NCBI GenBank assembly: GCA_011525785.1
Contig: WYBT01000002.1
Location: 60,686 to 124,685 of the forward strand
From: Planctomycetaceae bacterium
GTDB taxonomy: Bacteria; Planctomycetota; UBA1135; GCA-002686595
Length of the DNA stretch: 64,000 nucleotides
Reading direction: 5' to 3'
In this document: piece by piece, positions 52,403 to 64,000 of the stretch
Layout of the letters: each line of letters opens with the position of its first letter
Position numbering within the stretch: the first letter of the stretch is position 1
Position numbers and translations under genes: made by a program
The notes under the pieces: model-generated
Databases searched by the model: none
What the model was told of the DNA's origin: nothing
Seen by the model: the letters and a program-made list of their open reading frames with translations, nothing else

Positions 52403-52597
52403 CGGAGCACTGTAGCCCGGCGCACTTCGCCCGGGACTCGCGACGCGCGCCGTCGAAGCCTGTCTCGCGGCAGAGACTGGGCCGCCCGGGGGGCGGCGCG
52501 AAACTCAGGCGCGCGCAGGCCTGGGCCGATAGCCCGGCCTGATGGTGCGCTCAGCGCGCCAGCCTCGCCTGGCGGCGCCCCCGCGCCCGCTCCCCCA

Positions 52598-52999
52598 ATG
52601 CAGCGCCGAACACTTCTCCGTCGCGCCCGCCCCGGGTCGTGCGCGCTGTTGCTCGTCTCGGTCGCACTGCTCGGCTGCGCCGGGGAACCCGCGGTCTTGC
52701 CCGAGGCGCTGCAGGGCGAGTGGCGCACGCGCGAGCCGCGCTACGCCGACCGCTCGGTCACCTTCGAGGCGCCCGCGACACTTCGCCTTGGGTTGGGCGA
52801 CGAAGGCGAGCAGAGCGCGCTGATCGAGCGCTTCGCCGAGCGCGACAGCATCAATGGCGAACGTCGTTTCGAACTGACCTACCTCGACGCCGACGGCGAG
52901 CGTTGCGAGCTGGACCTCGCCCTGGTCGCGAACCGAGGCGTCCTTTACGTCGGCGCGAACCGGGCCGTGGCATGGCGACGGACGCAGAGCTCGCCATGA
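52598..52999 (+). CDS. Small lipoprotein of unknown function
   Basis: A 133-residue protein with a clear lipobox leader (SCALLLVSVALLGC). The mature part has GEWRTREPRYADRSVTFEAP, LTYLDADGERCELDLALV and VLYVGANRAVAWRR, reminiscent of small planctomycete lipoproteins with a lipocalin-like strand pattern, but no family is recognised. Its stop overlaps the start of the HAMP-pseudopilin gene as ATGA, tying it to that protein. Confidence 0.8.
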   Translation: MQRRTLLRRARPGSCALLLVSVALLGCAGEPAVLPEALQGEWRTREPRYADRSVTFEAPATLRLGLGDEGEQSALIERFAERDSINGERRFELTYLDADGERCELDLALVANRGVLYVGANRAVAWRRTQSSP

Positions 53000-54450
53000 A
53001 GTCCACCAAGCGCTCCAGGCTGCTCATCAGCCTCCTGCAAGTGCGCCTGATGCTGCTCAGCGTCGCGTACTTGCTGACCCTGGCGCTGACGCTCGGCGCA
53101 ACGCTGTTCTGGCCGCTCGCGCAGCGCGTCGAGGACCCCCAGCTCAGCCCCGCCGAGCGCGCCACGGCCGCCGCTGAACTGCTCGCGCTGCACGGACGCT
53201 TCTGGCCCGCGTTCGCGATCGTCGCCGCGACTTTCATCGCCCACCAACTGCTGGTCTCGCACCGCATCGCCGGTCCGCTGTACCGCATTCGACAGGTGCT
53301 CAAGGCGATGGCGCGCGGAGAACTGCCGAGCGAAGTGCGCCTGCGCAAACGCGACCTGCTCAGCGAGGAGGCCGACGAGCTCAACGCGCTCATCTGCGCC
53401 TGGCGCGCGCGCGTGGGCGAAGCACGAGGCAGCTTGGAACGGGCGCAGTCGATCGCGGCGCAGTGGGAACCGGCGGAGCGCGCGGAGCAGCGCGAACTGA
53501 AGTCGGAGCTCGCCGGCGCCCTCGAGCGGCTCGAGCTCGAGCTGGGCCGCCTCGACAGCCAGGGCGCGCGCCACGCGCAGCCGGGCGCGAGCGAGCAGCC
53601 GCCGCCCGCGCTGCCGCGCTCAATGCCCCACGCGCAGGCTGATGCCGCGAATGCACCGACGCACTCTCCGGTGTCCCGCGAGTCGGAGTCCTCGGACGCG
53701 AACGCTCGCAACAGCTCCCGCGGCTTCACGCTGCTCGAGCTGCTCGTGATCGTCGCGATCCTGGGCGTCGTCGCCGGCATGGCGGTGCCCGGGTACCGCT
53801 CGGCCGTCACGACCGCGCGCGTGGCCGTCGCCATCCGCGAAGTCAATCTCCTGATGAACGAGATCGACCTCTACGAGTTGCGCAACGGCGAGCTGCCCGC
53901 CTCGCTGGCGGACATCGATCGCGCCAACATGTCCGATCCCTGGGGCAACCCCTACCAGTACCTGAACTTCGTCAACGTCAATCTGCCCGGCGGCGGGAAC
54001 GGCGGCTTCGGCGGCGCCGGTGAGGCGCAGGGCGGCGGACGTGGCGGCGGCAATTCCGGTGGCGGAGGTGGAGGTGGCGGTGGCGGTGGCGGCAACTCCG
54101 GTGGCGGAGGTGGCGGCAACTCCGGCAGCGGCAGCGAGCCCGGCGGCAGCAACTCGAGCGGCGGAGGCTCGAGCGGCGGAGGCTCGAGCGGTGGAGGCGA
54201 GCCCGGCGGCGGCAACTCGGGCGGCGGCGGCAACAGCAACGCGGGCGGTGGCGGCGGAGGAAACAACAACGCCGGCGGCGCCGACAAGCCGCGCAAGGAC
54301 CGCTTCCTCGTGCCGATCAACAGCACCTACGACCTGTACAGCATGGGCGCCGACGGGCGCAGCGTCGCGCCGCTCACGGCGAGCATGAGCCGCGACGACA
54401 TCGTGCGCGCCAGCGACGGCGACTTCGTCGGGCTCGCGGAAGACTACTGA
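52996..54450 (+). CDS. Membrane HAMP-like protein fused in frame to a GspG-like pseudopilin
   Basis: One open frame of 484 residues joining two usually separate proteins. Residues ~18-40 and ~70-92 are membrane helices; a HAMP-like segment (SHRIAGPLYRIRQVLKAMAR) and charged helices follow to ~195. At G243/F244 sits a complete prepilin cleavage and methylation motif (SRGFTLLELLVIVAILGVV, with E248 as the conserved +5 glutamate). Then come SDPWGNPYQYL and YDLYSMGADGRSVAPL, the GspG-type C-terminal pattern, split by a Gly/Ser/Asn-rich insert (~331-430). An internal ATG at 53623 could start a separate pilin with a 33-residue leader. Two helices would leave the cleavage site in the cytoplasm, as prepilin peptidase requires. 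Confidence 0.82.
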   Translation: MKSTKRSRLLISLLQVRLMLLSVAYLLTLALTLGATLFWPLAQRVEDPQLSPAERATAAAELLALHGRFWPAFAIVAATFIAHQLLVSHRIAGPLYRIRQVLKAMARGELPSEVRLRKRDLLSEEADELNALICAWRARVGEARGSLERAQSIAAQWEPAERAEQRELKSELAGALERLELELGRLDSQGARHAQPGASEQPPPALPRSMPHAQADAANAPTHSPVSRESESSDANARNSSRGFTLLELLVIVAILGVVAGMAVPGYRSAVTTARVAVAIREVNLLMNEIDLYELRNGELPASLADIDRANMSDPWGNPYQYLNFVNVNLPGGGNGGFGGAGEAQGGGRGGGNSGGGGGGGGGGGGNSGGGGGGNSGSGSEPGGSNSSGGGSSGGGSSGGGEPGGGNSGGGGNSNAGGGGGGNNNAGGADKPRKDRFLVPINSTYDLYSMGADGRSVAPLTASMSRDDIVRASDGDFVGLAEDY

Positions 54451-54468
54451 GACGGGAACACGCGGAGC

Positions 54469-57024
54469 ATGAACTGGGGCTTCCTGCGCAGCCGGATCGC
54501 GCGCCGCGTGTTCGGCACGTTCGTGCTGTGCGCGCTGGCGCCGCTCGCCCTGTATGCCTGGTTCTCCACGCGTCGAATCGAGCACCAGCTCACCGAGCAG
54601 GCCCACGCGCGACTCGAGCTCGAACTCAAGACCATGGGCATGGGCGTGGCCGACCGCGTGGCGTCGCTGGCCTCTGAGCTGACGCAACTCGCCCAGCGCC
54701 TCCCAGCGGACGTCGGCGAGTGGCCTCCCGCGGCGCCTGCGCGCGAGAGCCAGCCCGACGAGCCCTTCGCCGCCCTCGCACTGTTCGACGCCGAGGGCCG
54801 GCGAGTGGCAGCGAGCGGCGAGAGTCAGAACTGGCCAGTGCTCGACGCGCGCGAGCGTGCGCACCTCGAGCGTGACGACGTGCTGCTGTGCACTCGCACC
54901 GACGAGAGCGGCGTGACGACGCCCTACCTCGCGCTGCGCACGCACGGTGACGGGACGCGCTCCCGGACACTGATCGCCGCGCCCGCGCCCGAGCGGCTGT
55001 GGTCGAGCATGCAGTTCGCGCCGCCGCACACTGAAATCGCCGTGCTCGACGAGCGCGGCGAGGCGCTGTTCGCCAGCGCCCATTTCGAAGCGGACGAGCT
55101 CGTCTCGGCGCGCGAGGCCCTGCGCGCCGCCGGCGCCGGTCCGCTGCTGGCGTCCGCGGAGAACCTCGGCGCCTATCGCACGCTGTTCCTGCGCCCGCAG
55201 TTCCTGGGCAACCTCGTGCTGGTGCTGACCCAGTCGCGCGAGAGCGTGCTGGCCCCCGTCAGCGGCTTCCGCACCTCGATCGCGCTGTCGATGGTGCTCG
55301 CCTTCCTGCTGGTGACTTGGATGAGCTTCCGGCAGGTGCGCAAGAGCCTGATCCCTGTCGAGGCCCTCACCGACGCGACCGCCCGCGTGGCGCGCAAGGA
55401 ACTCGGCGCGCGCGTGAACATCGCGACCGGCGACGAGTTCGAGGAGCTCGGCCGCGCCTTCAACCACATGACCGCCAGCCTCGAGCGCCACGCGCGCGTC
55501 GAGGCGGGCCTGTACGACCTGGGCCTGGCTCTGCACGCCGAACTCGGCCTGGAGCGACTGATCCGAGCCATCCTGGAGGGCGCGAGCCGTGTCACGTCGG
55601 CGCCGAGCGTGGGCCTGTTCCTCGCCAAGGACGACGGTCAGCTCGAACTAGCGGGCGTGCTCCGCCGCGGAGCAGCCCCGCAGCTCGAATTCGACTCTGC
55701 GCTGCGCCTGCCGCTGGACGAGCGCCGTCACGCGGCCTGCGCAGCGGCTGCGGGTGACTCCACGCTGGCGGCTGCGCTGTCGCGCGAGGAGCTCGAGTTC
55801 GCGCACGCGATCGGCGGCGCAGCGAGCACGGCGGCGTGCGCGCCGTTGCGCGACCACGAGCGGCGACTCCTGGGCGTGCTGCAAGTCACCTTCGACGACG
55901 ACACTGACCACGAGCGCGCCGCTCAACTGCGCCTGGTCGAGGCGGTGGCAGCGCAAGCGGCGCTGGCGCTGACCAAGAACGAACTGATCGAGGACTTCCG
56001 CCAACTGGTGATCTCGATCACCGAAGTCTTCGCCTTCGCGATCGACAAGAAGAGTCCGTACACCGGAGCTCACTGCCGGCGCGTGCCGGAGATCATGATG
56101 CTCATGGCCGAGAGCGCCATGCGCGCCGAAGAAGGGCCGCTGCGCGAGTTCCGCCCCAGCGAAGAGGAGCTGTACGAAATCCGCATCGCGGCGCTGATGC
56201 ACGACTGCGGCAAGATCACCACGCCGGTGCACGTGATCGACAAAGCCACCAAGCTGCAGACGATCTACGACCGCATCGCGCTGGTGGACCTGCGCTTCGA
56301 GCTGCTCGCGCGCGACGCGGAGATCGCGCGGCTGCGCGGACTGTGCGGCGAGTCGAGCGACGCCGCGCGCATCGGCCCGCTGGACGAGACCCTGCGCGCC
56401 GAACGCGAAGTGCTGCGCCGCTGCAACACCGGCTCGGAGCGCATGGCCGACGCCGATGTGGAGCGCGTGCTGGCGCTGGCGAAGTCGCGGAGCTGGCGCG
56501 ATCTCGACGGCGGCGAGCACCCGCTCCTCACCGAGAACGAAGTGGAGAACTTGACGGTGCGCGCCGGCACGCTGACCGCCGCCGAGCGCAAGATCATCAA
56601 CGACCACATCGTGGTGACGCTCGAGATGCTCGAGCAGCTGCGCTACCCCAAGGGGCTTCGCAACGTTCCGCTGATCGCCGGCGCGCACCACGAGCGCATG
56701 GACGGCCGCGGCTACCCGCGCGGGCTGGTGCGCGAGCAGATCCCCTGGTCCGGACGCATGCTCGGCCTGGCCGACGTGTTCGAAGCGCTGACCGACTCGG
56801 ACCGGCCCTACAAGAAGGCCATGTCGCTCCAGGAGTCGCTGGAAATCATGGGCCGCATGGCGAGCACGGGCCACCTCGACCAGGATGTCTTCCAGCGTTT
56901 CGTCGAGGACGAGGTGTACCTGCGCTACGCGCGCAAGTACCTCCCGCCGGAGCGCCTGCAGGCCGTAGACCTGACGCGCGTGCAGGGGCTGCGCCAAAGC
57001 GCGCCGCGCAGCGCCGCGGCCTGA
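54469..57024 (+). CDS. HAMP-GAF-HD-GYP putative c-di-GMP phosphodiesterase
   Basis: An 851-residue membrane sensor enzyme. An N-terminal helix (~15-35), a periplasmic sensor region (~36-265) and a second helix (~267-290) are followed by HAMP (~290-345; FEELGRAFNHMTASLERH), GAF (~360-510) and HD-GYP (~530-830). The catalytic H578/D579 lie in LMHDCGKITTP; the GYP signature is HHERMDGRGYP (748-750). About 110 extra residues separate the HD pair from GYP compared with compact HD-GYP domains (KATKLQTIYDRIALVDLRFE begins the insert). HD-GYP enzymes degrade c-di-GMP. It lies 18 bases after the pseudopilin gene, so it probably governs surface behaviour. Confidence 0.92.
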   Translation: MNWGFLRSRIARRVFGTFVLCALAPLALYAWFSTRRIEHQLTEQAHARLELELKTMGMGVADRVASLASELTQLAQRLPADVGEWPPAAPARESQPDEPFAALALFDAEGRRVAASGESQNWPVLDARERAHLERDDVLLCTRTDESGVTTPYLALRTHGDGTRSRTLIAAPAPERLWSSMQFAPPHTEIAVLDERGEALFASAHFEADELVSAREALRAAGAGPLLASAENLGAYRTLFLRPQFLGNLVLVLTQSRESVLAPVSGFRTSIALSMVLAFLLVTWMSFRQVRKSLIPVEALTDATARVARKELGARVNIATGDEFEELGRAFNHMTASLERHARVEAGLYDLGLALHAELGLERLIRAILEGASRVTSAPSVGLFLAKDDGQLELAGVLRRGAAPQLEFDSALRLPLDERRHAACAAAAGDSTLAAALSREELEFAHAIGGAASTAACAPLRDHERRLLGVLQVTFDDDTDHERAAQLRLVEAVAAQAALALTKNELIEDFRQLVISITEVFAFAIDKKSPYTGAHCRRVPEIMMLMAESAMRAEEGPLREFRPSEEELYEIRIAALMHDCGKITTPVHVIDKATKLQTIYDRIALVDLRFELLARDAEIARLRGLCGESSDAARIGPLDETLRAEREVLRRCNTGSERMADADVERVLALAKSRSWRDLDGGEHPLLTENEVENLTVRAGTLTAAERKIINDHIVVTLEMLEQLRYPKGLRNVPLIAGAHHERMDGRGYPRGLVREQIPWSGRMLGLADVFEALTDSDRPYKKAMSLQESLEIMGRMASTGHLDQDVFQRFVEDEVYLRYARKYLPPERLQAVDLTRVQGLRQSAPRSAAA

Positions 57025-57188
57025 ACCGTGCGAGCGACTCGGCCGCGACGAGGATCGCTCCAGCGCGGCTCAAGATCGACTTGCTCCGCCGTCGATCCGG
57101 CCGATGCGTTCCCGATCCCCAGCACTTCGCCGCGTGACGCAGCGCCTTCGGCGCGCGCTCTGCGCCCATCCCCACCCCATCCCCCGCC

Positions 57189-58342
<1,154 letters not shown>

Positions 58343-58343
<1 letters not shown>

Positions 58344-60874
58344 TGCACGAGCGGTTGGAGAAACTGCTCAAGCGCTGCGGCCTGGCGAGCGACTCGCTGC
58401 CGCAGTCGGCGGAGGCGTGGGCGGAGTTCCTCGAGCGCCTGGGCCGCGTCTTCACCAACCACGACGAAGAGACGGCCATGCAAGAGCGCGTGCTGACCAC
58501 GCTCTCGAGCGAGATGGTCGACCTCAACGACTCGCTGCGCGCTTCCGAGGCGCGCCTGGCGGCCGATCGCGACATGCTCGAGCGCGTGATCACCTCGATC
58601 GGCGACGGCGTGTGCGTGCTGGACGCGCGCGGCGACTGCCGACTGCTCAATCCGGCGGCGCGGCGCATGTTCGGCGAGACGCCGGGCTCGCGCTTGGGCG
58701 TCGCCATTCTGGCCGAGCGCACCTCGCTCGACCCCAGCCGACTCACGCCCGGCGCCAGCCTGCGCGACGACGACGCCGTGTTCCGCGACGCCGCGGGGCG
58801 CGAATTCCCCGTCGCGTGCGTGCTCACCTCGCTCGCCAGCGACGGCCCGGCGAGCGGCTACGTGCTGGTGTTCCGCGACATCACCGAGAGCAAGCGCGCG
58901 CTCGAGCTGCTCCAGCGGGAGCGCGGACAGTTCGAGCAGATCGTCGTCCACGCGCCGGTCGCGATGGCCATGTTCGACCGCCAGATGCGCTACCTCGCGC
59001 GCAGCGAGCGCTGGATGGCGGACTACGGCCTGGGCGCGGCCGAGGTCATCGGGCGCTCGCACTACGACGTGCTGCCCGACACGCCCGAGCGCTGGAAGGC
59101 GATCCACGAGCGCTGCTTGCGCGGCGAGGTCATGACGGCCGACGAGGACGTGTTCGAGCGCGCCGACGGCTCGCGCGCGATCCTGCGCTGGGCGGTCAGC
59201 CCGTGGTACGACCGCACGGGCGCCGTCGGCGGGCTCATCATGGTCAGCGATCGCGTCGACGCGCTGGTGCAGGCGCGCGAGGCGGCGCTCGACGCGGCGC
59301 GGCTCAAGAGCGAGTTCCTGGCCAACATGAGCCACGAAATCCGCACGCCCATGAACGGCGTGATCGGCATGACCGAGCTCTTGCTGTCCGGCTCGCTGAC
59401 GGCGGAGCAGCGCGAGTTCGGCGAGACCATCCGCAGCTCGGCCGACGCCTTGCTGGCGATCCTCAACGACATCCTCGACCTGTCGAAGATCGAGGCCGGC
59501 CGCATGCGCCTGGAGAGCCTGCCCTTCGATCCGCGCGCGCCCATCCAAGACGTCTCCGAGCTGCTCGCGGCCTCCGCGCAGCGCAAGGGCCTCGAGATCG
59601 CCTCGCTGGTCCAGCACGACGTGCCGCGCAGCCTGCTCGGCGACCCGCTGCGCCTGCGCCAGGTGCTGATGAACCTGGTCGGCAATGCGATCAAGTTCAC
59701 CGAGCGCGGCGAGGTCTCGCTGGGCGCCGCGCGCGAAGTGCGCGAGGGTCGCGAGTGGCTGCGCGTCGAAGTGCGCGACACGGGCATCGGCATCTCGAGC
59801 GAGGCGCGCGCGCGGCTGTTCGGCGCGTTCGAGCAGGCCGACGGCTCGACCACGCGGCGCTTCGGCGGCACGGGACTGGGCTTGGCGATCTCCAAGAAGC
59901 TCGTGGGCATGATGGGCGGAGAGATCGGAGTCGACAGCACGCCCGGCATGGGCAGCACGTTCTGGTTCTCCATCCCGATCGTCGACGCCGGCCCTGAGGC
60001 GCCCAGCCAGCCGGCGCCGGTCGAACAGCTGCGCGGGCAGCGCGTGCTGATCGTCGACGACAACGCCACCAACCGTCGCGTGCTCGAGTTGCAGTGCGCG
60101 GGCTGGGGCCTGCGCTCGACGCTGGCCACGGGCGCGCTCGAAGCGCTCGAGCTGCTGCGCAGCGCACAGCGCGCCGGCGAACGCTTCGAACTGGTGCTGG
60201 TCGACCAGGCCATGCCCGACGTCGACGGCCTCGAGTTCGCGCAGAAGCTGCGCGCCGAGCCTGAACTCGCGTCGACGCCGCTGGTGCTGCTCAGCTCGAT
60301 GCTCGAGTCGGGCGACTCGGCGCGCCTGAGCGCCATGGGCTTCGCCGCGTGCTTGAACAAGCCCGTGCGCGAGCAGCGCCTGCTCGAGTGCATTCGCACC
60401 GTCCTGTGCGGCGCCGCCGCGACGCACGAGGAAGCGCCCAAAGCTCCGCCGCCCGCGCTGCCGGTCACCGACGCGTCCCTGGCTCGCACGGGCCTGCGCC
60501 GCCGGCCGAGCGTGCTGCTGGCCGAGGACAACCCCGTCAACCGCCGCGTGGCAGTCCGCATGCTCGAGTCATTGGGCTACGCAGTGGATGTCGCCAGCAA
60601 CGGCGCCGAGGCGGTCGAAGCGCTCACGCAGCGCGAGTACCTGCTGGTGTTCATGGACTGCCACATGCCCGTGCTCGACGGGCTCGAGGCGACGCGCCGG
60701 GTGCGCGCGCTCGAGCCGGGACTCGGGCGGCGCCATCGCATCGTGGCGCTGACGGCGAGCGCGATGGAGGACGACGAGCGGCGCTGCCTGGAGGCCGGCA
60801 TGGACGCCTACATCTCCAAACCGTTCAAGAGCGCCGACCTCGAGCGCGTGATCGCGGCGACGTTGCGCGCCTGA
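58343..60874 (+). CDS. PAS-PAS hybrid histidine kinase with two receiver domains
   Basis: An 843-residue soluble kinase with no membrane helix. An N-terminal coiled region (~1-75) precedes two PAS domains (~75-190 and ~200-310). HisKA has the phosphoacceptor H331 in [13 protein letters not shown]; the HATPase follows ([36 protein letters not shown]). REC1 has D621 (LVLVDQAMPDVDG) and KPV; REC2 has D772 (VFMDCHMPVLDG) and SKPF, and is the better conserved. No Hpt domain is present, so transfer would need another protein. It most likely acts with the FIST protein encoded one base upstream as its sensory partner. Confidence 0.95.
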
Positions 60875-61022
60875 AACGAAACGCGCGCGCAGTCTTCGAG
60901 ACCGTGAAACGCGTGCGCGCGCGGCAGCGGTGAGAGTTCCGGCGCCTCCCGAGAGTCAAGCTGTGACGTACGCGCCGCCGATCCACCAAGGCGCGGCTTG
61001 AACTCCCAGAGTCCAAGTCGCG

Positions 61023-61031
61023 CCCCCCCCC
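61023..61031. repeat. Nine-C homopolymer next to a start codon
   Basis: Nine C followed by G and five more C run straight into the ATG at 61038, occupying the place where a Shine-Dalgarno would lie. It could be a slippage-prone site affecting translation, or a sequencing length error. Confidence 0.6.
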
Positions 61032-61037
61032 GCCCCC

Positions 61038-63128
<2,091 letters not shown>

Positions 63129-63270
63129 TGCGACCGCGCCGCTCGCAGCGCGCCGAAACGGCGCTTCGATCGCGCTGGCGCGCTGTGGGGTCTCGTTGTT
63201 CACATAGCGGCGCCGTCGTCGCGCCACCGCGTCCCCAACCCCTCAACCGGCGCGACGAGCGGCCCGCACC

Positions 63271-63816
63271 ATGAAGCACTTGCTCCTGCCCGTCCTCGTC
63301 GCGTCCGCGTTGCCGCTCGCCGCCTGGGGCCTCGCGTCCCAAGGAAAGAGCTCGCGCCAGGCGCCGCCTGCTCCCCAGGCCCTCGTCCTCGCGCCGGAAG
63401 TCGGCGAGTGGAGCGCCACGGTCAAAGCCGGCGGCAAGGAGTACCCCGGCACGCTCGTGGTCGAAGCCGGTCCGGGCGGCAACGGCATCGTCTCGCACCT
63501 CGAAGCGAGCTTCGGGCCCGCGCGCTTCGAAGGCCGCGGCCTCGAAGCGTGGGACCCCGCGCGCGGCAAGTACACCGGGCTTTGGATCTACAGCCTCTCG
63601 CCGCAGCCGCTCGCCGCGGAAGGGAGCTGGGACGAGAAGACCAAGACTCGCACGATGCGCATGGAAGTGCCGGCCGCCGAGGGCAAGCCCGGCAAGGTCG
63701 AGTGGCACGTCACCAAGGTCGTGAGCGACGACGAGCGCGAGTTCCAGATCCTCGCCGAGGGCGCGGGCGGCGAGCGCTCGGAGATGCTGTCGATCCGCTA
63801 CGTCCGCAAGCGCTGA
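63271..63816 (+). CDS. Secreted DUF1579-like protein
   Basis: A 181-residue exported protein with signal KHLLLPVLVASALPLAAWGL. The body follows the DUF1579 pattern: an early GEWSATVKAGGKEYPGTLVV, then ARFEGRGLEAWDPARGKYTG, GSWDEKTKTRTMRMEVP and a final EMLSIRYVRKR. This family is common in planctomycetes and its role is unknown. It is preceded by 142 bases without other features. Confidence 0.82.
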   Translation: MKHLLLPVLVASALPLAAWGLASQGKSSRQAPPAPQALVLAPEVGEWSATVKAGGKEYPGTLVVEAGPGGNGIVSHLEASFGPARFEGRGLEAWDPARGKYTGLWIYSLSPQPLAAEGSWDEKTKTRTMRMEVPAAEGKPGKVEWHVTKVVSDDEREFQILAEGAGGERSEMLSIRYVRKR

Positions 63817-63873
63817 GGCGTGCGGCGCAGCACGTAAGCGCTCCCAAATCGAAGCGGGGCGGGGCCCGGGGCG

Positions 63874-64000
63874 CCCCCCCCCCCCCCCCCCCCACCACAC
63901 AGGGCGCCCCGGGGCGCCCCGCACCCCCCGGGGCGCCCCGCCCGAGCCACCCCCCCGGGGGGCCGGGGCGGCGGGGGGCGCCCCCCCCCACCCCCCCCCA
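63874..64000. other. Low-complexity C/G-rich tail, probable sequence-end artefact
   Basis: A run of 20 C (63874-63893) is followed by repeated GGGCGCCCC-type blocks and further C-runs up to the last base. No gene or structured element can be supported. The pattern resembles low-quality read ends at the edge of a contig. Confidence 0.7.

Noticed and set aside
53991..54281. Repeated GGC-rich units considered as a tandem repeat or CRISPR-like array
   Set aside because: The units are irregular codon repeats inside a coding frame, with no constant spacer length.
63874..64000. G/C repeat tail considered as a telomere-like or recombination element
   Set aside because: Long single-base runs and broken copies of GGGCGCCCC look like poor sequence at a contig end rather than a biological repeat.

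Overview
The window is very GC-rich, with GTG and TTG starts used often, many 4-base gene overlaps, and long antisense open frames that are by-products of the composition. The gene mix suggests a heterotrophic polysaccharide degrader, most likely a planctomycete or a relative. It includes an ECF sigma factor, a SpoIIE/STAS/RsbW set, a formylglycine-generating enzyme, SBBP and ASPIC/UnbV repeat proteins, multidomain GH29 and clan-A glycosidases, a GspG-like pseudopilin, and HD-GYP and hybrid-kinase proteins. That placement is an inference from gene families; no rRNA is present. No tRNA, CRISPR array or transposase gene was recognised.

Layout. 1-2.7 kb: ECF sigma factor (cut by the window edge) and a divergent FHA-SpoIIE phosphatase / STAS / RsbW-like partner-switching set. 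2.8-9.5 kb: class I aldolase, a secreted alpha/alpha-toroid protein, a PHP metallohydrolase and a formylglycine-generating lipoprotein. 9.5-14.7 kb: TetR-controlled DevBCA-type exporter with its outer-membrane channel and a palindromic operator. 14.7-16.7 kb: SOUL and fasciclin proteins. 16.7-38.3 kb: an L-fucose utilisation region.

The fucose operon is transcribed leftward as IclR, Gfo/Idh dehydrogenase, fuconolactonase, L-fuconate dehydratase, SDR, FAH-type hydrolase, an out-of-place CarboxypepD_reg-type protein, LhgO-like oxidase, VOC protein, Ldh2 dehydrogenase and GH29 alpha-L-fucosidase. A substrate-binding lipoprotein gene diverges from iclR, and RbsA/RbsC-like transport genes lie 5 kb further on. 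Together they can be read as: release fucose outside the cytoplasm, import it by an RbsABC-type transporter, oxidise it non-phosphorylatively to pyruvate plus L-lactate, then oxidise the lactate. The out-of-place gene is bracketed by two copies of a roughly 108-base palindromic element, which makes it look like an inserted cassette.

38.3-45.2 kb: ASPIC/UnbV repeat protein, TPR protein and CutC in a coupled run, a secreted unknown, and release factor 3. 45.3-50.2 kb: a divergent pair (AA5-like copper radical oxidase and SBBP-repeat protein) separated by an 11-G tract. 50.2-52.4 kb: HAD phosphatase, pirin and OsmC. 52.6-63.1 kb: a surface and signalling cluster comprising a lipoprotein, a fusion of a HAMP-like membrane protein with a GspG-like pseudopilin, a HAMP-GAF-HD-GYP phosphodiesterase, a FIST sensor, a PAS hybrid kinase and a second hybrid kinase. 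The window ends with a DUF1579-like protein and a low-complexity C/G tail that looks like a contig-end artefact.
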